Assembly: GCF_900156375.1 (NCBI RefSeq) | Contig: NZ_FTNK01000007.1 | Span: 244,612-308,611, forward strand | Source: Paenibacillus macquariensis | Lineage (GTDB): Bacteria; Bacillota; Bacilli; Paenibacillales; Paenibacillaceae | Reading direction: 5' to 3' | DNA length: 64,000 bases | In this document: positions 9,653 to 18,436 of the stretch, one piece after another | Layout: every line of letters begins with the position of its first letter | Numbering within the stretch: the first letter of the stretch is position 1 | Translations under genes and position numbers: made by a program | Notes under the pieces: generated by a model | The model's input: the letters and a program-made list of their open reading frames with translations, nothing else | Told to the model about the DNA's origin: nothing | Databases searched by the model: none

Positions 9653-10585
9653 TTAATAAACCTGTTCTTTATAAAAGAATCCAAAAGTTAATTCTCGTTC
9701 CGGGTCTTGAATCTTCCGAATATTATCCATGAACTGCTCCTGATAGCTATAGTTCGCTGGATCAGCCATATAAGTATCAATTACCTGTCTGTATGTTCTT
9801 ACAACGGTCTCATTGTAAGACAAGGGCTTTAACAACCCTTCCACCTTGAGACTATTCACACCTGCTTCTAAAAGAAAATGTAAATCCTCTAAGATACAAA
9901 TATCATCTGAACTCATGATATGAGTACCATTGATATCTTCGTATATAGGATATTTCTCACCTGGTCGCTCACCCTCAAGTAGGAATAACCCCCGCTCTTT
10001 GCCAAGACTACCCCCATCTAAAGGTCTGCCTTGGTGTAACATGTAGCTTCCAACTAGACTTCGCTTAGAATGATAGATATTCGTCATACCATGAACTTGA
10101 ACCTGCGATTCAATTTCAAGGTGACCTTTCATTCCTGTAATCTCATCCATATTAAGTTCTCTGGCAAATACGACACGCTTAGCACCTCGGCGACCCCAAT
10201 AGTTCGCTGTTGCATAATTTGTAGTCGTCATCTCTGCGTTCCAATGCAGCTTCATCTGAGGAGCATACGTTTTGACAGCCATTAATACCGATGGATCATT
10301 AAATTCGACGCCATCCACGCCAGCATTCCCCAATGCCTTTACATAATCAGGAAGAGAATCTAATAGATCATTAGACATCAGGTTCTGAAGACTAACATAT
10401 ACATGTACTTGACGAGCATGTGCTTGTTGTACAGCTTCTTGAATTTCCTCAATCGAGAAACTTCCCGCTAATCTCATCCCAAATCGATCATTTCCAATCA
10501 ACAGGGCATCTGCCCCAGCGTCTATTAAAGTTGAGATCTCATTCAAAGATCCAGCCGTTACCAGAAGCTCTGGTTTGTTCACCAT
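9653..10585 (-). CDS. trhP1: U32 peptidase-family tRNA hydroxylation protein, TrhP1/YrrN type
   Basis: A U32-family protein of about 310 residues, the partner of the downstream gene. In B. subtilis the pair makes 5-hydroxyuridine at tRNA position 34, using prephenate-dependent chemistry. The N-terminus MVNKPELLVTAGSLNEI matches the family start, and VEGLLKPLSYNETVVRTYRQ matches the C-terminal region. It is shorter than the partner and lacks its dense cysteine cluster, as in other TrhP1 proteins. The frame stays open to 10681, inside mltG, but the ATG at 10585 has AGAGGTG six bases upstream and removes a poorly conserved basic leader. It follows mltG by 13 bases. The methyltransferase gene trmR, which sits between these two genes in B. 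subtilis, is missing. Confidence 0.88.
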   Translation of the reverse strand: MVNKPELLVTAGSLNEISTLIDAGADALLIGNDRFGMRLAGSFSIEEIQEAVQQAHARQVHVYVSLQNLMSNDLLDSLPDYVKALGNAGVDGVEFNDPSVLMAVKTYAPQMKLHWNAEMTTTNYATANYWGRRGAKRVVFARELNMDEITGMKGHLEIESQVQVHGMTNIYHSKRSLVGSYMLHQGRPLDGGSLGKERGLFLLEGERPGEKYPIYEDINGTHIMSSDDICILEDLHFLLEAGVNSLKVEGLLKPLSYNETVVRTYRQVIDTYMADPANYSYQEQFMDNIRKIQDPERELTFGFFYKEQVY

Positions 10586-10598
10586 GTAGCACCTCTTT

Positions 10599-11648
10599 CT
10601 ACTTTGACATACTTTTACTTTTTTCAATATTGACCAAATGTTCCTTATACGTCTTCGCAAATAAATGGGTTTGAGTCCCATCTTTTTTAGTCACATAAAA
10701 GAAATAATCTGAAGGTTGTGGATCAAGTGCTGCCTTAATCGAAGCAAGACTTGGGTTACATATAGGACCCGGTGGAAGACCTTTTTTCAAATACGTATTA
10801 TAAGGACTTTCAACCTCTAAATCTTTATAGAAAAGACGTTCCTTGGGTTTATCAAGCGAATATTGCACTGTCGCATCAATTTCAAGTTTTTGTCCTTTGT
10901 TCAATCGATTATAAATAATACCTGCGACTAGTCGTCGCTCCGTATCCACAACAACTTCACGCTCCACCAAAGATGAAATGGTCAACAATTCATGTAGCGT
11001 AAGCCCACGTTGCTTCATCTTTTCTTCCCAATTATCAATACTATTCAACTTTTGCTCTAGTTGAGAAGTCATCGTCTTAATAATTTCTGCTTCCGTAATT
11101 CCCTTTTTCAATTCATAGGTTTCCGGAAAGAGATAGCCCTCTAGAGCATGCTTAATTTCAGCATTCTTAGGTATGACCCCTAATAAAGTCTCATTCGCTT
11201 GTGACGATTGGTTAGCTAATTTCAGAAAAGTTGCCCCATCTACGAATCCCTCTTTATCCAGCTTGTCTGCTATTTGCACAACCGTATATCCTTCAGGAAT
11301 CGTGAAGCGGATCATTTCCTCTTTTACGACATCACCATTATTTAGCATTGCAATTATTTCATCGTTTGACTTTCCAGGTGTAGTTGCATAGTTCCCAGCT
11401 TGAAAACGACTTCCTTGATCTTTCCATTTCAAATAACCAATGAATATCAGTTCGTTCTTTATCAATGCTTTCTCATGTAATAGCGAGGCAATTTGAGTCG
11501 TACCCATGCCTTGCTCAATTGTAAACTGTACAACCTCATCGGACTTCTTAACGGGTTGCAAGCCACTCCATATATACCACGCCACGCCACCTACAGCCAA
11601 TACTATGAATAATAGTATAATACCAAATATTTTCATTACCGTTTTCAT
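10599..11648 (-). CDS. mltG: Endolytic murein transglycosylase MltG (YceG family)
   Basis: MltG cuts nascent glycan strands at the outer membrane face and sets glycan length. The 349-residue product has a membrane anchor at about residues 5-28 (IFGIILLFIVLAVGGVAWYIW), a LysM-like subdomain, and the YceG catalytic domain, where SSLVEREV holds the expected catalytic glutamate. The C-terminal motif LPPGPICNPSLASIKAALDP is typical. An in-frame start at 11693 exists, but the ATG at 11648 begins right before the hydrophobic anchor and follows GAAGGGA. It corresponds to B. subtilis YrrL. A hairpin just upstream separates it from the DUF1292 genes, so it may have reduced read-through or its own promoter. 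Confidence 0.92.
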   Translation of the reverse strand: MKTVMKIFGIILLFIVLAVGGVAWYIWSGLQPVKKSDEVVQFTIEQGMGTTQIASLLHEKALIKNELIFIGYLKWKDQGSRFQAGNYATTPGKSNDEIIAMLNNGDVVKEEMIRFTIPEGYTVVQIADKLDKEGFVDGATFLKLANQSSQANETLLGVIPKNAEIKHALEGYLFPETYELKKGITEAEIIKTMTSQLEQKLNSIDNWEEKMKQRGLTLHELLTISSLVEREVVVDTERRLVAGIIYNRLNKGQKLEIDATVQYSLDKPKERLFYKDLEVESPYNTYLKKGLPPGPICNPSLASIKAALDPQPSDYFFYVTKKDGTQTHLFAKTYKEHLVNIEKSKSMSK

Positions 11649-11672
11649 GGAGATTTCCGTCCCTTCACAGCC

Positions 11673-11699
11673 AAAAAGGGCGGAATAATCCACCCTTCC
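11673..11699 (-). terminator. Hairpin with T-tract between the DUF1292 genes and mltG
   Basis: On the minus strand GAAGGGTGGA pairs with TCCGCCCTT and is followed by TTTTGG. It lies in the 105-base gap upstream of mltG. The loop is small and the T-tract short, so it may act as a partial terminator inside the operon. Confidence 0.65.
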
Positions 11700-11753
11700 A
11701 GCATTTCCTATTGGAATGAGTTGTGCACTATGATAATAGTAGCGTAGAACGCA

Positions 11754-12065
11754 CTAAATATCGTTGTCTTGTGGGAACGTTAATTCATCGTATAGTTCAG
11801 CGATGTTCTCCCATTCCTCATCGTCATCAATGGTGACAAGCTCTAAGTTTCCTTCCGGAGAAGTGATAATTTTGAGGATATCATATTCGTCGCTATCATC
11901 ATCTACTCTTAGTAGAACAGCATAACTTTGATCTCCAACTACAAATTCAGCTGTTAGATCATAAACAGATGTTGTTCCATCTTCATCTTCCAATTCCACT
12001 GTGGGACCGAAAGCTTCCTTTAGACGATTACTCCATTCAACCTGACTACTTGAAATCTCAGTCAT
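11754..12065 (-). CDS. DUF1292 small acidic protein (second copy)
   Basis: A 103-residue, strongly acidic protein of the DUF1292 family (B. subtilis YrzB), with no known biochemical role. The family pattern is visible: an acidic strand motif (VELEDEDGTTSVYDL), a central EFVVGDQSYAVLL strand, and a tail around DDDEEWENIAELYDEL. The ATG at 12065 follows GGAGGGG by six bases and overlaps the end of the preceding DUF1292 gene by eight bases, so the two are probably translationally coupled. Position after ruvX and ireB is conserved in many Bacillota. It contains no cysteine or obvious ligand site. Confidence 0.85.
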   Translation of the reverse strand: MTEISSSQVEWSNRLKEAFGPTVELEDEDGTTSVYDLTAEFVVGDQSYAVLLRVDDDSDEYDILKIITSPEGNLELVTIDDDEEWENIAELYDELTFPQDNDI

Positions 12066-12372
12066 CTAATTCCCCTCCATCGAGTTCAGCTACAAGCGTA
12101 TTGAAAGTTTCTTCAACGATTGCCCATTCCTCATCACTTTCGATCATGTATAGCTTGATATCGTCCCCAACTTCATCTTCCTCATAACGGAATGCATAGA
12201 CTTCATCTGTCTCTTCATCCTCTGAATCCATGGGTACTACCATCATATATTTCGCATCAGAATCATCTACTTCGAACTTCATAATGACTTCAAACTCTTC
12301 TTCATTACCTTCATCATCGGGAATATATATAATTTCCGGTTCTTCTTCTCTACCCTTATTGTCATTAGCCAT
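12058..12372 (-). CDS. DUF1292 small acidic protein (first copy)
   Basis: A 104-residue protein of the same family as the gene after it, with DDEGNEEEFEVIMKFEVDD and EDDEVYAF-like acidic strands and the tail DEEWAIVEETFNTL. It is the closer positional match to YrzB, since it directly follows ruvX by five bases. The ATG at 12372 has GAGGGTG six bases upstream. Function is unknown; the extreme acidity and lack of membrane segments suggest a soluble cytoplasmic protein that binds a partner, which is inference. Confidence 0.87.
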   Translation of the reverse strand: MANDNKGREEEPEIIYIPDDEGNEEEFEVIMKFEVDDSDAKYMMVVPMDSEDEETDEVYAFRYEEDEVGDDIKLYMIESDEEWAIVEETFNTLVAELDGGELDD

Positions 12373-12377
12373 TTATA

Positions 12378-12800
12378 TCACCCTCGCTTTATACTCTTAG
12401 AATCTAAATAGTTTTGCAAAATCAAACTGGCTGCCATCTTGTCTATGACCTGTTTACGTTTCTTTCGGCTGACGTTGCCCTCAATTAGTGTTCGTTCTGC
12501 AGATACTGTTGTTAACCTCTCATCCCATAAGTGGACGGGTACGTCCAGAATTTCCTTTAGCTTATCTGCGAATTCGATGCAAATATCTCCTCGGAAACCT
12601 ACCGAACCATCCATATTCTTGGGTAAGCCAACCACGATCTCAGCAATGTCATACTCACGGACCAGAGCCGTAATTCGTTCGAACTCAATCCCTTCGCGAC
12701 GACGTTCAATAACTTCAAGCCCTTGACCAGTCCAGCCAAACATATCGCTAACTGCCACTCCAATTCTGCGATCCCCATAATCCAACCCCATGATTCTCAT
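12378..12800 (-). CDS. ruvX: Holliday-junction-resolvase-like pre-16S rRNA nuclease YqgF/RuvX
   Basis: A protein of about 140 residues with the RNase H-like fold of the YqgF family, implicated in maturing the 5' end of 16S rRNA. Recognisable features are MGLDYGDRRIGVAVSD with the first catalytic aspartate, VVGLPKNMDGSVG, and the VHLWDERLTT motif with a second acidic residue. The frame opens with TTG at 12803, but the ATG at 12800 has AGGAG six bases before it. It corresponds to B. subtilis YrrK and lies nine bases after ireB. Confidence 0.93.
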   Translation of the reverse strand: MRIMGLDYGDRRIGVAVSDMFGWTGQGLEVIERRREGIEFERITALVREYDIAEIVVGLPKNMDGSVGFRGDICIEFADKLKEILDVPVHLWDERLTTVSAERTLIEGNVSRKKRKQVIDKMAASLILQNYLDSKSIKRG

Positions 12801-12809
12801 CAAGTTCTC

Positions 12810-13070
12810 CTAACGGTGATTGGCTAAATAAAATCTTACCAACTCTTCAATCAATTCATCTCGTTCTTTCTTTCTCACGAGACTTCTAGCATTTTTATGG
12901 CGCGGTATATAAGCAGGATCTCCGGATAAAAGATAGCCGACAATCTGGTTGATCGGATGATATTCCTTCTCTGCCAAAGCATCGTATACCGTCAGAAGAA
13001 TCTCCTTCGAAGAAACCTCTAACTCATCGCCATTAACATTAAATTTGACTGTCTTATCCATGGAATCCAT
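12810..13070 (-). CDS. ireB: IreB family regulatory phosphoprotein (YrzL)
   Basis: An 86-residue protein of the IreB/DUF965 family. In enterococci IreB is phosphorylated by the PASTA kinase IreK and tunes cephalosporin tolerance; in bacilli its role is little known. The family signature is clear in [20 protein letters not shown] and [20 protein letters not shown]. The ATG at 13070 has GAGGTG six bases upstream; a second ATG at 13061 is possible. The N-terminal segment [10 protein letters not shown] contains the threonine region phosphorylated in relatives. It sits 144 bases after alaS and directly before ruvX. Confidence 0.92.
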   Translation of the reverse strand: MDSMDKTVKFNVNGDELEVSSKEILLTVYDALAEKEYHPINQIVGYLLSGDPAYIPRHKNARSLVRKKERDELIEELVRFYLANHR

Positions 13071-13214
13071 TCACGACACCTCGCTTCTTTAAAACATATT
13101 AAACATGTTTTAGCGAATACAATCTGAAATATTTATTACCTGCCACTATCATAACATATTCATTGCGCTGTAAGGAAATCCCCATGTGAAAAATAACCGA
13201 AATTTCTCCTAATT

Positions 13215-15848
13215 TTAAACCTTTAGGCCTTGAGCCACGAGTTCATTTGCTAATTTCAATGCTTCATCTAGCTTACTTCCATCTTTACCTCCAGCTTGGG
13301 CCATATCAGGACGACCGCCACCGCCACCACCACATACAGTAGCAATCTCTTTTACCAGCTTCCCGGCATGGAGACCTGACTTCACTAAAGCTTGAGGTAC
13401 AGCTACGACAAAGTTCACTTTATCTTCCATCGTTGCTCCTAGAACTAAGACCGCATTCGGAAGTTTCTCTTTAAGTTCGTCTGCAAGTGAACGAAGACCA
13501 TCCATACTTCCGGCATTCACACGAACTGCTAGTAGTTCCACACCATTTACAGTTAGGACTTGGTCACTGAGTTTACCTGCTTCAATAATACTTAACTTAC
13601 TTTGCAGTGACTCATTCTCGCGACTTACATCTTTAAGCTGTACATGTAATGCATCAATACGTTTAGGTACATCATGTAGATTGGATTTAAGCATTTCTGC
13701 AGATTGTTTCAGAATATCTAGTTGTCCATCCATGTACAGATATGCTAAACGTCCAGTTACAGCCTCAATACGTCTTACGCCTGATCCAATACCACTCTCA
13801 CTAACTAATTTGAAAATACCAATCTGTGAAGTGTTACTCACATGACATCCACCACATAACTCCAAGCTGTACTCTCCGACTTGCACAACTCTTACGATAT
13901 CACCATACTTCTCACCAAATAACGCCATAGCACCTGAAGATTTCGCTTCATCAATTGATTTAAGTTCGATATTGACATCAAGGCCATTCCAAATTTGTTC
14001 ATTTACACGGCGCTCAATATCCGTAAGCTCTTCTTGCGTAATACTACCGAAATGTGAGAAGTCAAAACGTAATCGTTGCGTATCTACTAAAGACCCGGCT
14101 TGGTTAACGTGATCTCCTAACACTTCTTTAAGCGCTTTATGAAGTAAATGCGTTGCCGTATGGTTCTTCACAATATCAGAACGTTTCTCACGACTAACTT
14201 CAGCTTTAAGTGTTTCGCCGACTTTTAGAATTCCCTCTTCTACAACCACTCGATGTACAGGTTGACCTAATGGTGCTTTAAATAATCCTTCTACCTTAGC
14301 TGTTACTTGGCCTCCTCGTAACAGTCCCTGATCACTGACCTGCCCTCCACTTTCCGCATAGAACGGCGTAATGTCGAGAATAACCTGACATGTTTGTCCG
14401 GCTGATACACTATCTACTAAGGCATCATTTACAATGATCGCGATAACTTTCGACTCGGTTACGCAGTCATTATATCCAACAAATTCACTTTTAATCGTTA
14501 GATCAGAAAGAATCCCGCCTTGAACTTGCATACTGCCACCATCTTGTCTTGCGGCACGCGCACGTGTACGTTGTTCTTGCATCGCGTTATCGAAACCTTC
14601 TCTATCCACCGAAAGTCCATGTTCTGTTGCATAATCTTCCGTTAAGTCAAACGGGAAGCCATACGTATCATAAAGTTTGAAAGCATCACTGCCACTAATG
14701 GTAGTCTGCCCTTGTTCCTTAGCTTGATTACTGATTTCCTCTAGAATGGATAATCCATCAGACAAAGTCTCGTGGAATCGTTCTTCTTCTGTTTTGATCA
14801 CTTTTTCAATAAATTCACGTTTGTCGACAACTTCTGGGTAATAAACACCCATAACATTTCCCACAGTTTCCGTTAACGTATATAGGAATGGACGATCCAG
14901 ACCCAACACTTTTCCGTAACGAACTGCACGACGAAGCAAACGACGAATAACATATCCGCGACCTTCATTTGAAGGTAATACGCCATCAGCGATAGCAAAT
15001 GCAACAGTACGAACATGGTCTGCGATCACTTTGAAAGCAACATCCTGCTCTACACTATCGTTGTACTTCACTTTCGTTAATGATGCCGTTTGTTGAATAA
15101 TAGGTTGGAACAAATCTGTATCGAAGTTAGAATCTACATCCTGTAGAATCGATGCGAGGCGTTCTAGACCTGCACCCGTATCGATATTTTTATTAGGCAA
15201 TGGCGTATAACTGCCATCTTTATTGTGATTGAATTGTGTGAAGACCAAATTCCACACTTCTAAGTAACGTTCATTCTCTCCACCTGGGAACATCTCAGGA
15301 TCTGACATGTCACTTCCATAAACTTCTCCACGGTCATAGAATATTTCAGTACAAGGACCACAAGGACCTTCCCCAATATCCCAGAAGTTATCTTCGAGCT
15401 TCACGATGTGATTCTCAGCGAGTCCAATCTTCTTATGCCAGAAATTATAAGCTTCCTCATCTTCAGGATATACCGTCACAGATAAACGTTCTGGATCGAA
15501 ACCAATCCATTTCTTATCCGTTAGAAATTCCCACGCCCACGTAATAACTTCTTCCTTGAAATAGTCACCAATAGAGAAGTTACCTAACATTTCAAAAAAA
15601 GTATGGTGACGGCGTGTCTTACCTACATTCTCGATATCATTAGTTCGAATACATTTCTGTGAATTCGCAATCCGTGGATTATCCGGCTTCTCCCGTCCAT
15701 CAAAATAAGACTTCAGTGGTGCCATACCTGCATTGATCCATAATAGAGAAGGATCATTATGTGGAACTAGAGGAGCACTGGGCTCAATTTTATGTCCCTT
15801 TTCCGCGAAAAATTCTAACCATTTAGAACGAATTTCACTTGCTTTCAT
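13215..15848 (-). CDS. alaS: Alanine--tRNA ligase
   Basis: AlaS charges tRNA-Ala and edits mischarged serine and glycine. The product is about 877 residues, the normal bacterial length. The class II catalytic core occupies the first 400 residues or so ([31 protein letters not shown]). The editing domain carries the zinc ligands HTATH and CGGCH, and the C-terminal glycine-rich [16 protein letters not shown] is typical. The open frame begins at an ATG at 15863, but that triplet is part of the ribosome site ATGGAGG, so the ATG at 15848 ([10 protein letters not shown]) is the real start. Expression is controlled by the T-box leader directly upstream. Confidence 0.97.
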   Translation of the reverse strand: MKASEIRSKWLEFFAEKGHKIEPSAPLVPHNDPSLLWINAGMAPLKSYFDGREKPDNPRIANSQKCIRTNDIENVGKTRRHHTFFEMLGNFSIGDYFKEEVITWAWEFLTDKKWIGFDPERLSVTVYPEDEEAYNFWHKKIGLAENHIVKLEDNFWDIGEGPCGPCTEIFYDRGEVYGSDMSDPEMFPGGENERYLEVWNLVFTQFNHNKDGSYTPLPNKNIDTGAGLERLASILQDVDSNFDTDLFQPIIQQTASLTKVKYNDSVEQDVAFKVIADHVRTVAFAIADGVLPSNEGRGYVIRRLLRRAVRYGKVLGLDRPFLYTLTETVGNVMGVYYPEVVDKREFIEKVIKTEEERFHETLSDGLSILEEISNQAKEQGQTTISGSDAFKLYDTYGFPFDLTEDYATEHGLSVDREGFDNAMQEQRTRARAARQDGGSMQVQGGILSDLTIKSEFVGYNDCVTESKVIAIIVNDALVDSVSAGQTCQVILDITPFYAESGGQVSDQGLLRGGQVTAKVEGLFKAPLGQPVHRVVVEEGILKVGETLKAEVSREKRSDIVKNHTATHLLHKALKEVLGDHVNQAGSLVDTQRLRFDFSHFGSITQEELTDIERRVNEQIWNGLDVNIELKSIDEAKSSGAMALFGEKYGDIVRVVQVGEYSLELCGGCHVSNTSQIGIFKLVSESGIGSGVRRIEAVTGRLAYLYMDGQLDILKQSAEMLKSNLHDVPKRIDALHVQLKDVSRENESLQSKLSIIEAGKLSDQVLTVNGVELLAVRVNAGSMDGLRSLADELKEKLPNAVLVLGATMEDKVNFVVAVPQALVKSGLHAGKLVKEIATVCGGGGGGRPDMAQAGGKDGSKLDEALKLANELVAQGLKV

Positions 15849-15897
15849 ATCAAACGCCTCCATTATATAGGTCTAGTATATTCATGCTTCTAAACAC

Positions 15898-16190
15898 AAA
15901 AAACGCCCCTGAATATTCAGGGACGATTATCATCGCGGTACCACCCTGGTTATCGCCTAGGTTCAAGTTATTCACTCGTCCATTATGGCGATCGCCTTTG
16001 TTACGGCTGTTAACGAGGTCCACCCGGTGAATTTAGCTCACACTCCGAAATTAGCTTTCTGACGGCTTCACTTTCAGACTCTCTCAGCCTTCATGACTAT
16101 ACACCATAAAGGAGTCTGTTCTCTGGTTAAGGAACACGGTCGTACTTCATTTCATCGTCGATTTGTCATTTATTGCTCATTATCAGTACA
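15898..16190 (-). promoter_or_regulatory. T-box riboswitch leader of alaS
   Basis: The leader contains the T-box core AGGGTGGTACCGCG on the minus strand (complement of 15934-15947), followed by a terminator hairpin pairing CGTCCCTGAA with TTCAGGGGCG (15904-15925) and six T residues. Upstream elements of Stem I can be seen, including CCAGAGAAC and GGCTGAGAGAG. A GCC triplet at 16064-16066 within GAAGCC is a candidate alanine specifier codon, but I did not fold the RNA. Uncharged tRNA-Ala would stabilise the antiterminator and allow alaS transcription. Confidence 0.92.
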
Positions 16191-16219
16191 AGTATATAGA
16201 GGTCCCTTGCTTCTGTCAA
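16191..16219 (-). promoter_or_regulatory. Sigma-A-type promoter of the alaS leader
   Basis: On the minus strand TTGACA (16214-16219) and TATACT (16191-16196) are separated by exactly 17 bases. It lies just upstream of the T-box Stem I and a few bases after the end of the preceding membrane-protein gene. Confidence 0.85.
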
Positions 16220-16226
16220 TCCAGCA

Positions 16227-17294
16227 TTACACTGTCTTTCGCTTGATATAATAAGCAAAGAGATGCTGAATAACGACTTTAATAACAGCCAATAGTGGAA
16301 CAGCAAGAATCAGTCCTACGATCCCTGCAATTTCTCCTCCGACTAATAACGCAAATATGATTAGTACAGGATGTAAATGTAACTTCCTTCCGACCACTTG
16401 AGGAGAAATAACATTACTCTCCATCACTTGACAGACGGTATTAACTACAACCACTAGCAATACCATTTTGATAGATACCGTAGAAGCCATAACGACCGCC
16501 GGTGCGGCACCCAGGAACGGTCCCAAATAAGGAACAACATTAAATACAGCGACGACACTGGCGAGCAATAGTGCATAGGGCATACCGATGATCATGTATC
16601 CGATATAAGCAAGCACACCTATGATTAGACAGACCATGAATTGACCACGGACATAACTTCCTAGCGCACTATCGATTTCTTTTAACACAACAACAATAGT
16701 CTTTCGCCCAGAACGGGGTAAGTATGATACAACCGTCCGTTCAAACACATCGAAATCCTTTAAAATATAAAAAATCAGAAAAGGTACAATGAATATGTTG
16801 AGTACCACATTAATCGTACTTCCAATATTATTCATAAAGGAAGATATTCCTTGTGCAAGTCGATCTTCCCACTGAAAGAACCAATCCATCACACCTGCTC
16901 TGACCCCCGTCGGAAGAAGATTAGAATCTAAATTCGTCACGAAACTTTGAGCATGCATGGTCATCTCTGGTAAATGCTCATTGAGTTCTTCCAACTGCTC
17001 GATAAACATAGGAATCATATTCATGATAATAACCACGAGGCATGATATGAACACCGCATAAATGAGAAGTACAGCCATAATTCGTGGTACTTTTCGATTC
17101 TGAAGCATACTTACAATTGGATTAAGGACATATGAAATGATCATAGCTACCATGAATGGAGCAAGAATAATTTTCAAAAAATGATAGATGTTCATGAATA
17201 ACGGGCGTAATAACCATATGAAATACATACTAATCAGACCCAGTAGTACCCAAATCATAACCCGAAACCACTTGTTGTGTGACATGGATTCCAA
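16227..17294 (-). CDS. AI-2E family transporter, YrrI type
   Basis: A membrane protein of about 355 residues in the AI-2E/PerM family and the positional counterpart of B. subtilis YrrI, which also precedes alaS. Two N-terminal hydrophobic segments are followed by a soluble loop and a C-terminal helix bundle with the conserved VFNVVPYLGPFLGAAPAVVM and GRKLHLHPVLIIFALLVGG segments. The open frame extends to 17372, but the first ATG after it (17285) lies too far from the ribosome site. The best start is TTG at 17294, seven bases after AGGAGG and in frame. The transported substrate is unknown. Confidence 0.87.
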   Translation of the reverse strand: MESMSHNKWFRVMIWVLLGLISMYFIWLLRPLFMNIYHFLKIILAPFMVAMIISYVLNPIVSMLQNRKVPRIMAVLLIYAVFISCLVVIIMNMIPMFIEQLEELNEHLPEMTMHAQSFVTNLDSNLLPTGVRAGVMDWFFQWEDRLAQGISSFMNNIGSTINVVLNIFIVPFLIFYILKDFDVFERTVVSYLPRSGRKTIVVVLKEIDSALGSYVRGQFMVCLIIGVLAYIGYMIIGMPYALLLASVVAVFNVVPYLGPFLGAAPAVVMASTVSIKMVLLVVVVNTVCQVMESNVISPQVVGRKLHLHPVLIIFALLVGGEIAGIVGLILAVPLLAVIKVVIQHLFAYYIKRKTV

Positions 17295-17405
17295 CCGATT
17301 AACCTCCTTCCGGACTAGCCTTCTACAAGTAGTATATGTACAGAACTTGCAGAATAATCTATGGAAGGACATCTAAACTGAAATTAACAAAAAACGTATT
17401 AAGCA

Positions 17406-17452
17406 AAAACACCTCCTTGCATAACCTAAAATACTGGCCATGATTCGGAGGT
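17406..17452 (-). terminator. Hairpin after the zinc-ribbon gene
   Basis: AAACACCTCC and GGAGGTGTTT (17409-17452) form a 10-bp stem with a long loop and are followed by TTTTGC on the minus strand. It would end the cymR-yrvO-yrrD-zinc-ribbon transcript before the YrrI-type gene. Confidence 0.65.
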
Positions 17453-17561
17453 GTTTGAGGGTATGTAAGAAATACATAATCACAGATATATATAATGTAC
17501 TAAAGTTCGCGCTCTGATTAGGGTCGTCTTTAGTTCAATCTATATAGCTAACCCTATACAT

Positions 17562-17771
17562 TTAAGAAGAGACATGTATATGTGGAAAGTCCTGAGCCAT
17601 TTCTTCACCAAAAAATAAATCATCTAGAGAGCTCAATGTTCCATCTTCCTCTACTTGGTAGACAGACATTTTCTCTCCGTTCACAGACAGTTCGATAAAA
17701 CAACCCCAGCAATAGAACTGGTGAGATCCAATCTTCCCGATATCTTTCGAACTACAATTAGGACATTTCAT
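17562..17771 (-). CDS. Small zinc-ribbon-like protein, function unknown
   Basis: A 69-residue protein starting MKCPNCSSKDIGKIG with a second pair in YCWGC, which together form a four-cysteine zinc-ribbon pattern in the first 25 residues. The rest is acidic and carries no motif I recognise. The ATG at 17771 follows AGGTG, and the gene begins six bases after the PRC-barrel gene, so the two are cotranscribed. The zinc-ribbon reading is from the cysteine spacing only. Confidence 0.78.
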   Translation of the reverse strand: MKCPNCSSKDIGKIGSHQFYCWGCFIELSVNGEKMSVYQVEEDGTLSSLDDLFFGEEMAQDFPHIHVSS

Positions 17772-17777
17772 TATTTA

Positions 17778-18302
17778 TCACCTATCCGCTTCCAGAATGA
17801 GTGGCTTTACTAAACGTTCTTCGCTCATTGGAGGGACGACAACAGCATCTTCTCCAACAACCATATCGGACGTACAAGGTAACCACTTTCGTCCTTCAAT
17901 TAAATCCATGACAAAACCATCACATATTTCCAGACTTACTATTGTATTGCCCATTTCCTGGTCAATATAAACATCCGATATCCTGCCAAGCATGAGACCG
18001 TCCTCCGTTAAGACAGGTAAATCCTTCAGTTTGTTCTTCCCAAGAGAATAGGTAAACTGTATGTTGTCGGCTTTCGTCATACGAATAGCCTGTTGATTAC
18101 GAATCATTACGGCATCTTCACCGTAAGCAACAATTTCACTCCAATCAATGGTTTTAACCATACTGGAGAATAATGCTTTACGTTCAAGTACAAACCCTAC
18201 AATTGTCCAATGAGAATCTAATATGAAATCGCAGACTTTGCCAATCTCCTTACCTTCTTCCACATCAAACACGGAAATCCCTATCATTTCTTGTAGCTTC
18301 AA
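17778..18302 (-). CDS. PRC-barrel domain protein, YrrD type
   Basis: A protein of about 174 residues with two PRC-barrel-like halves: the first around ISVFDVEEGKEIGKVCDFIL, the second around LPVLTEDGLMLGRISDVYID. Such domains occur in RNA-processing and photosynthetic proteins and in sporulation proteins, so the role here is unknown. The position after the cysteine desulfurase gene matches B. subtilis YrrD. The frame is open to 18353, but the TTG at 18302 lies eight bases after GAGGAGG, which is a much better start than the ATG further upstream. The product is cytoplasmic, with no membrane segment. Confidence 0.82.
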   Translation of the reverse strand: MKLQEMIGISVFDVEEGKEIGKVCDFILDSHWTIVGFVLERKALFSSMVKTIDWSEIVAYGEDAVMIRNQQAIRMTKADNIQFTYSLGKNKLKDLPVLTEDGLMLGRISDVYIDQEMGNTIVSLEICDGFVMDLIEGRKWLPCTSDMVVGEDAVVVPPMSEERLVKPLILEADR

Positions 18303-18436
18303 GGAAAGATCCTCCTCACCATCATCAAATTGAAACCATAGCAGCCTAATCAAAGCAATAATCGCTATACATGAACTGACACATGATTTCTAGGATGAAA
18401 TGGAAAACCATCATACCCCCTTATCCATCGTCGGAA

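Noticed and set aside
9625..9684. Longer N-terminus for the TrhP2-type protein
   Set aside because: It would overlap the end of trhP1, adds non-conserved residues and has no ribosome site, unlike the start at 9624.
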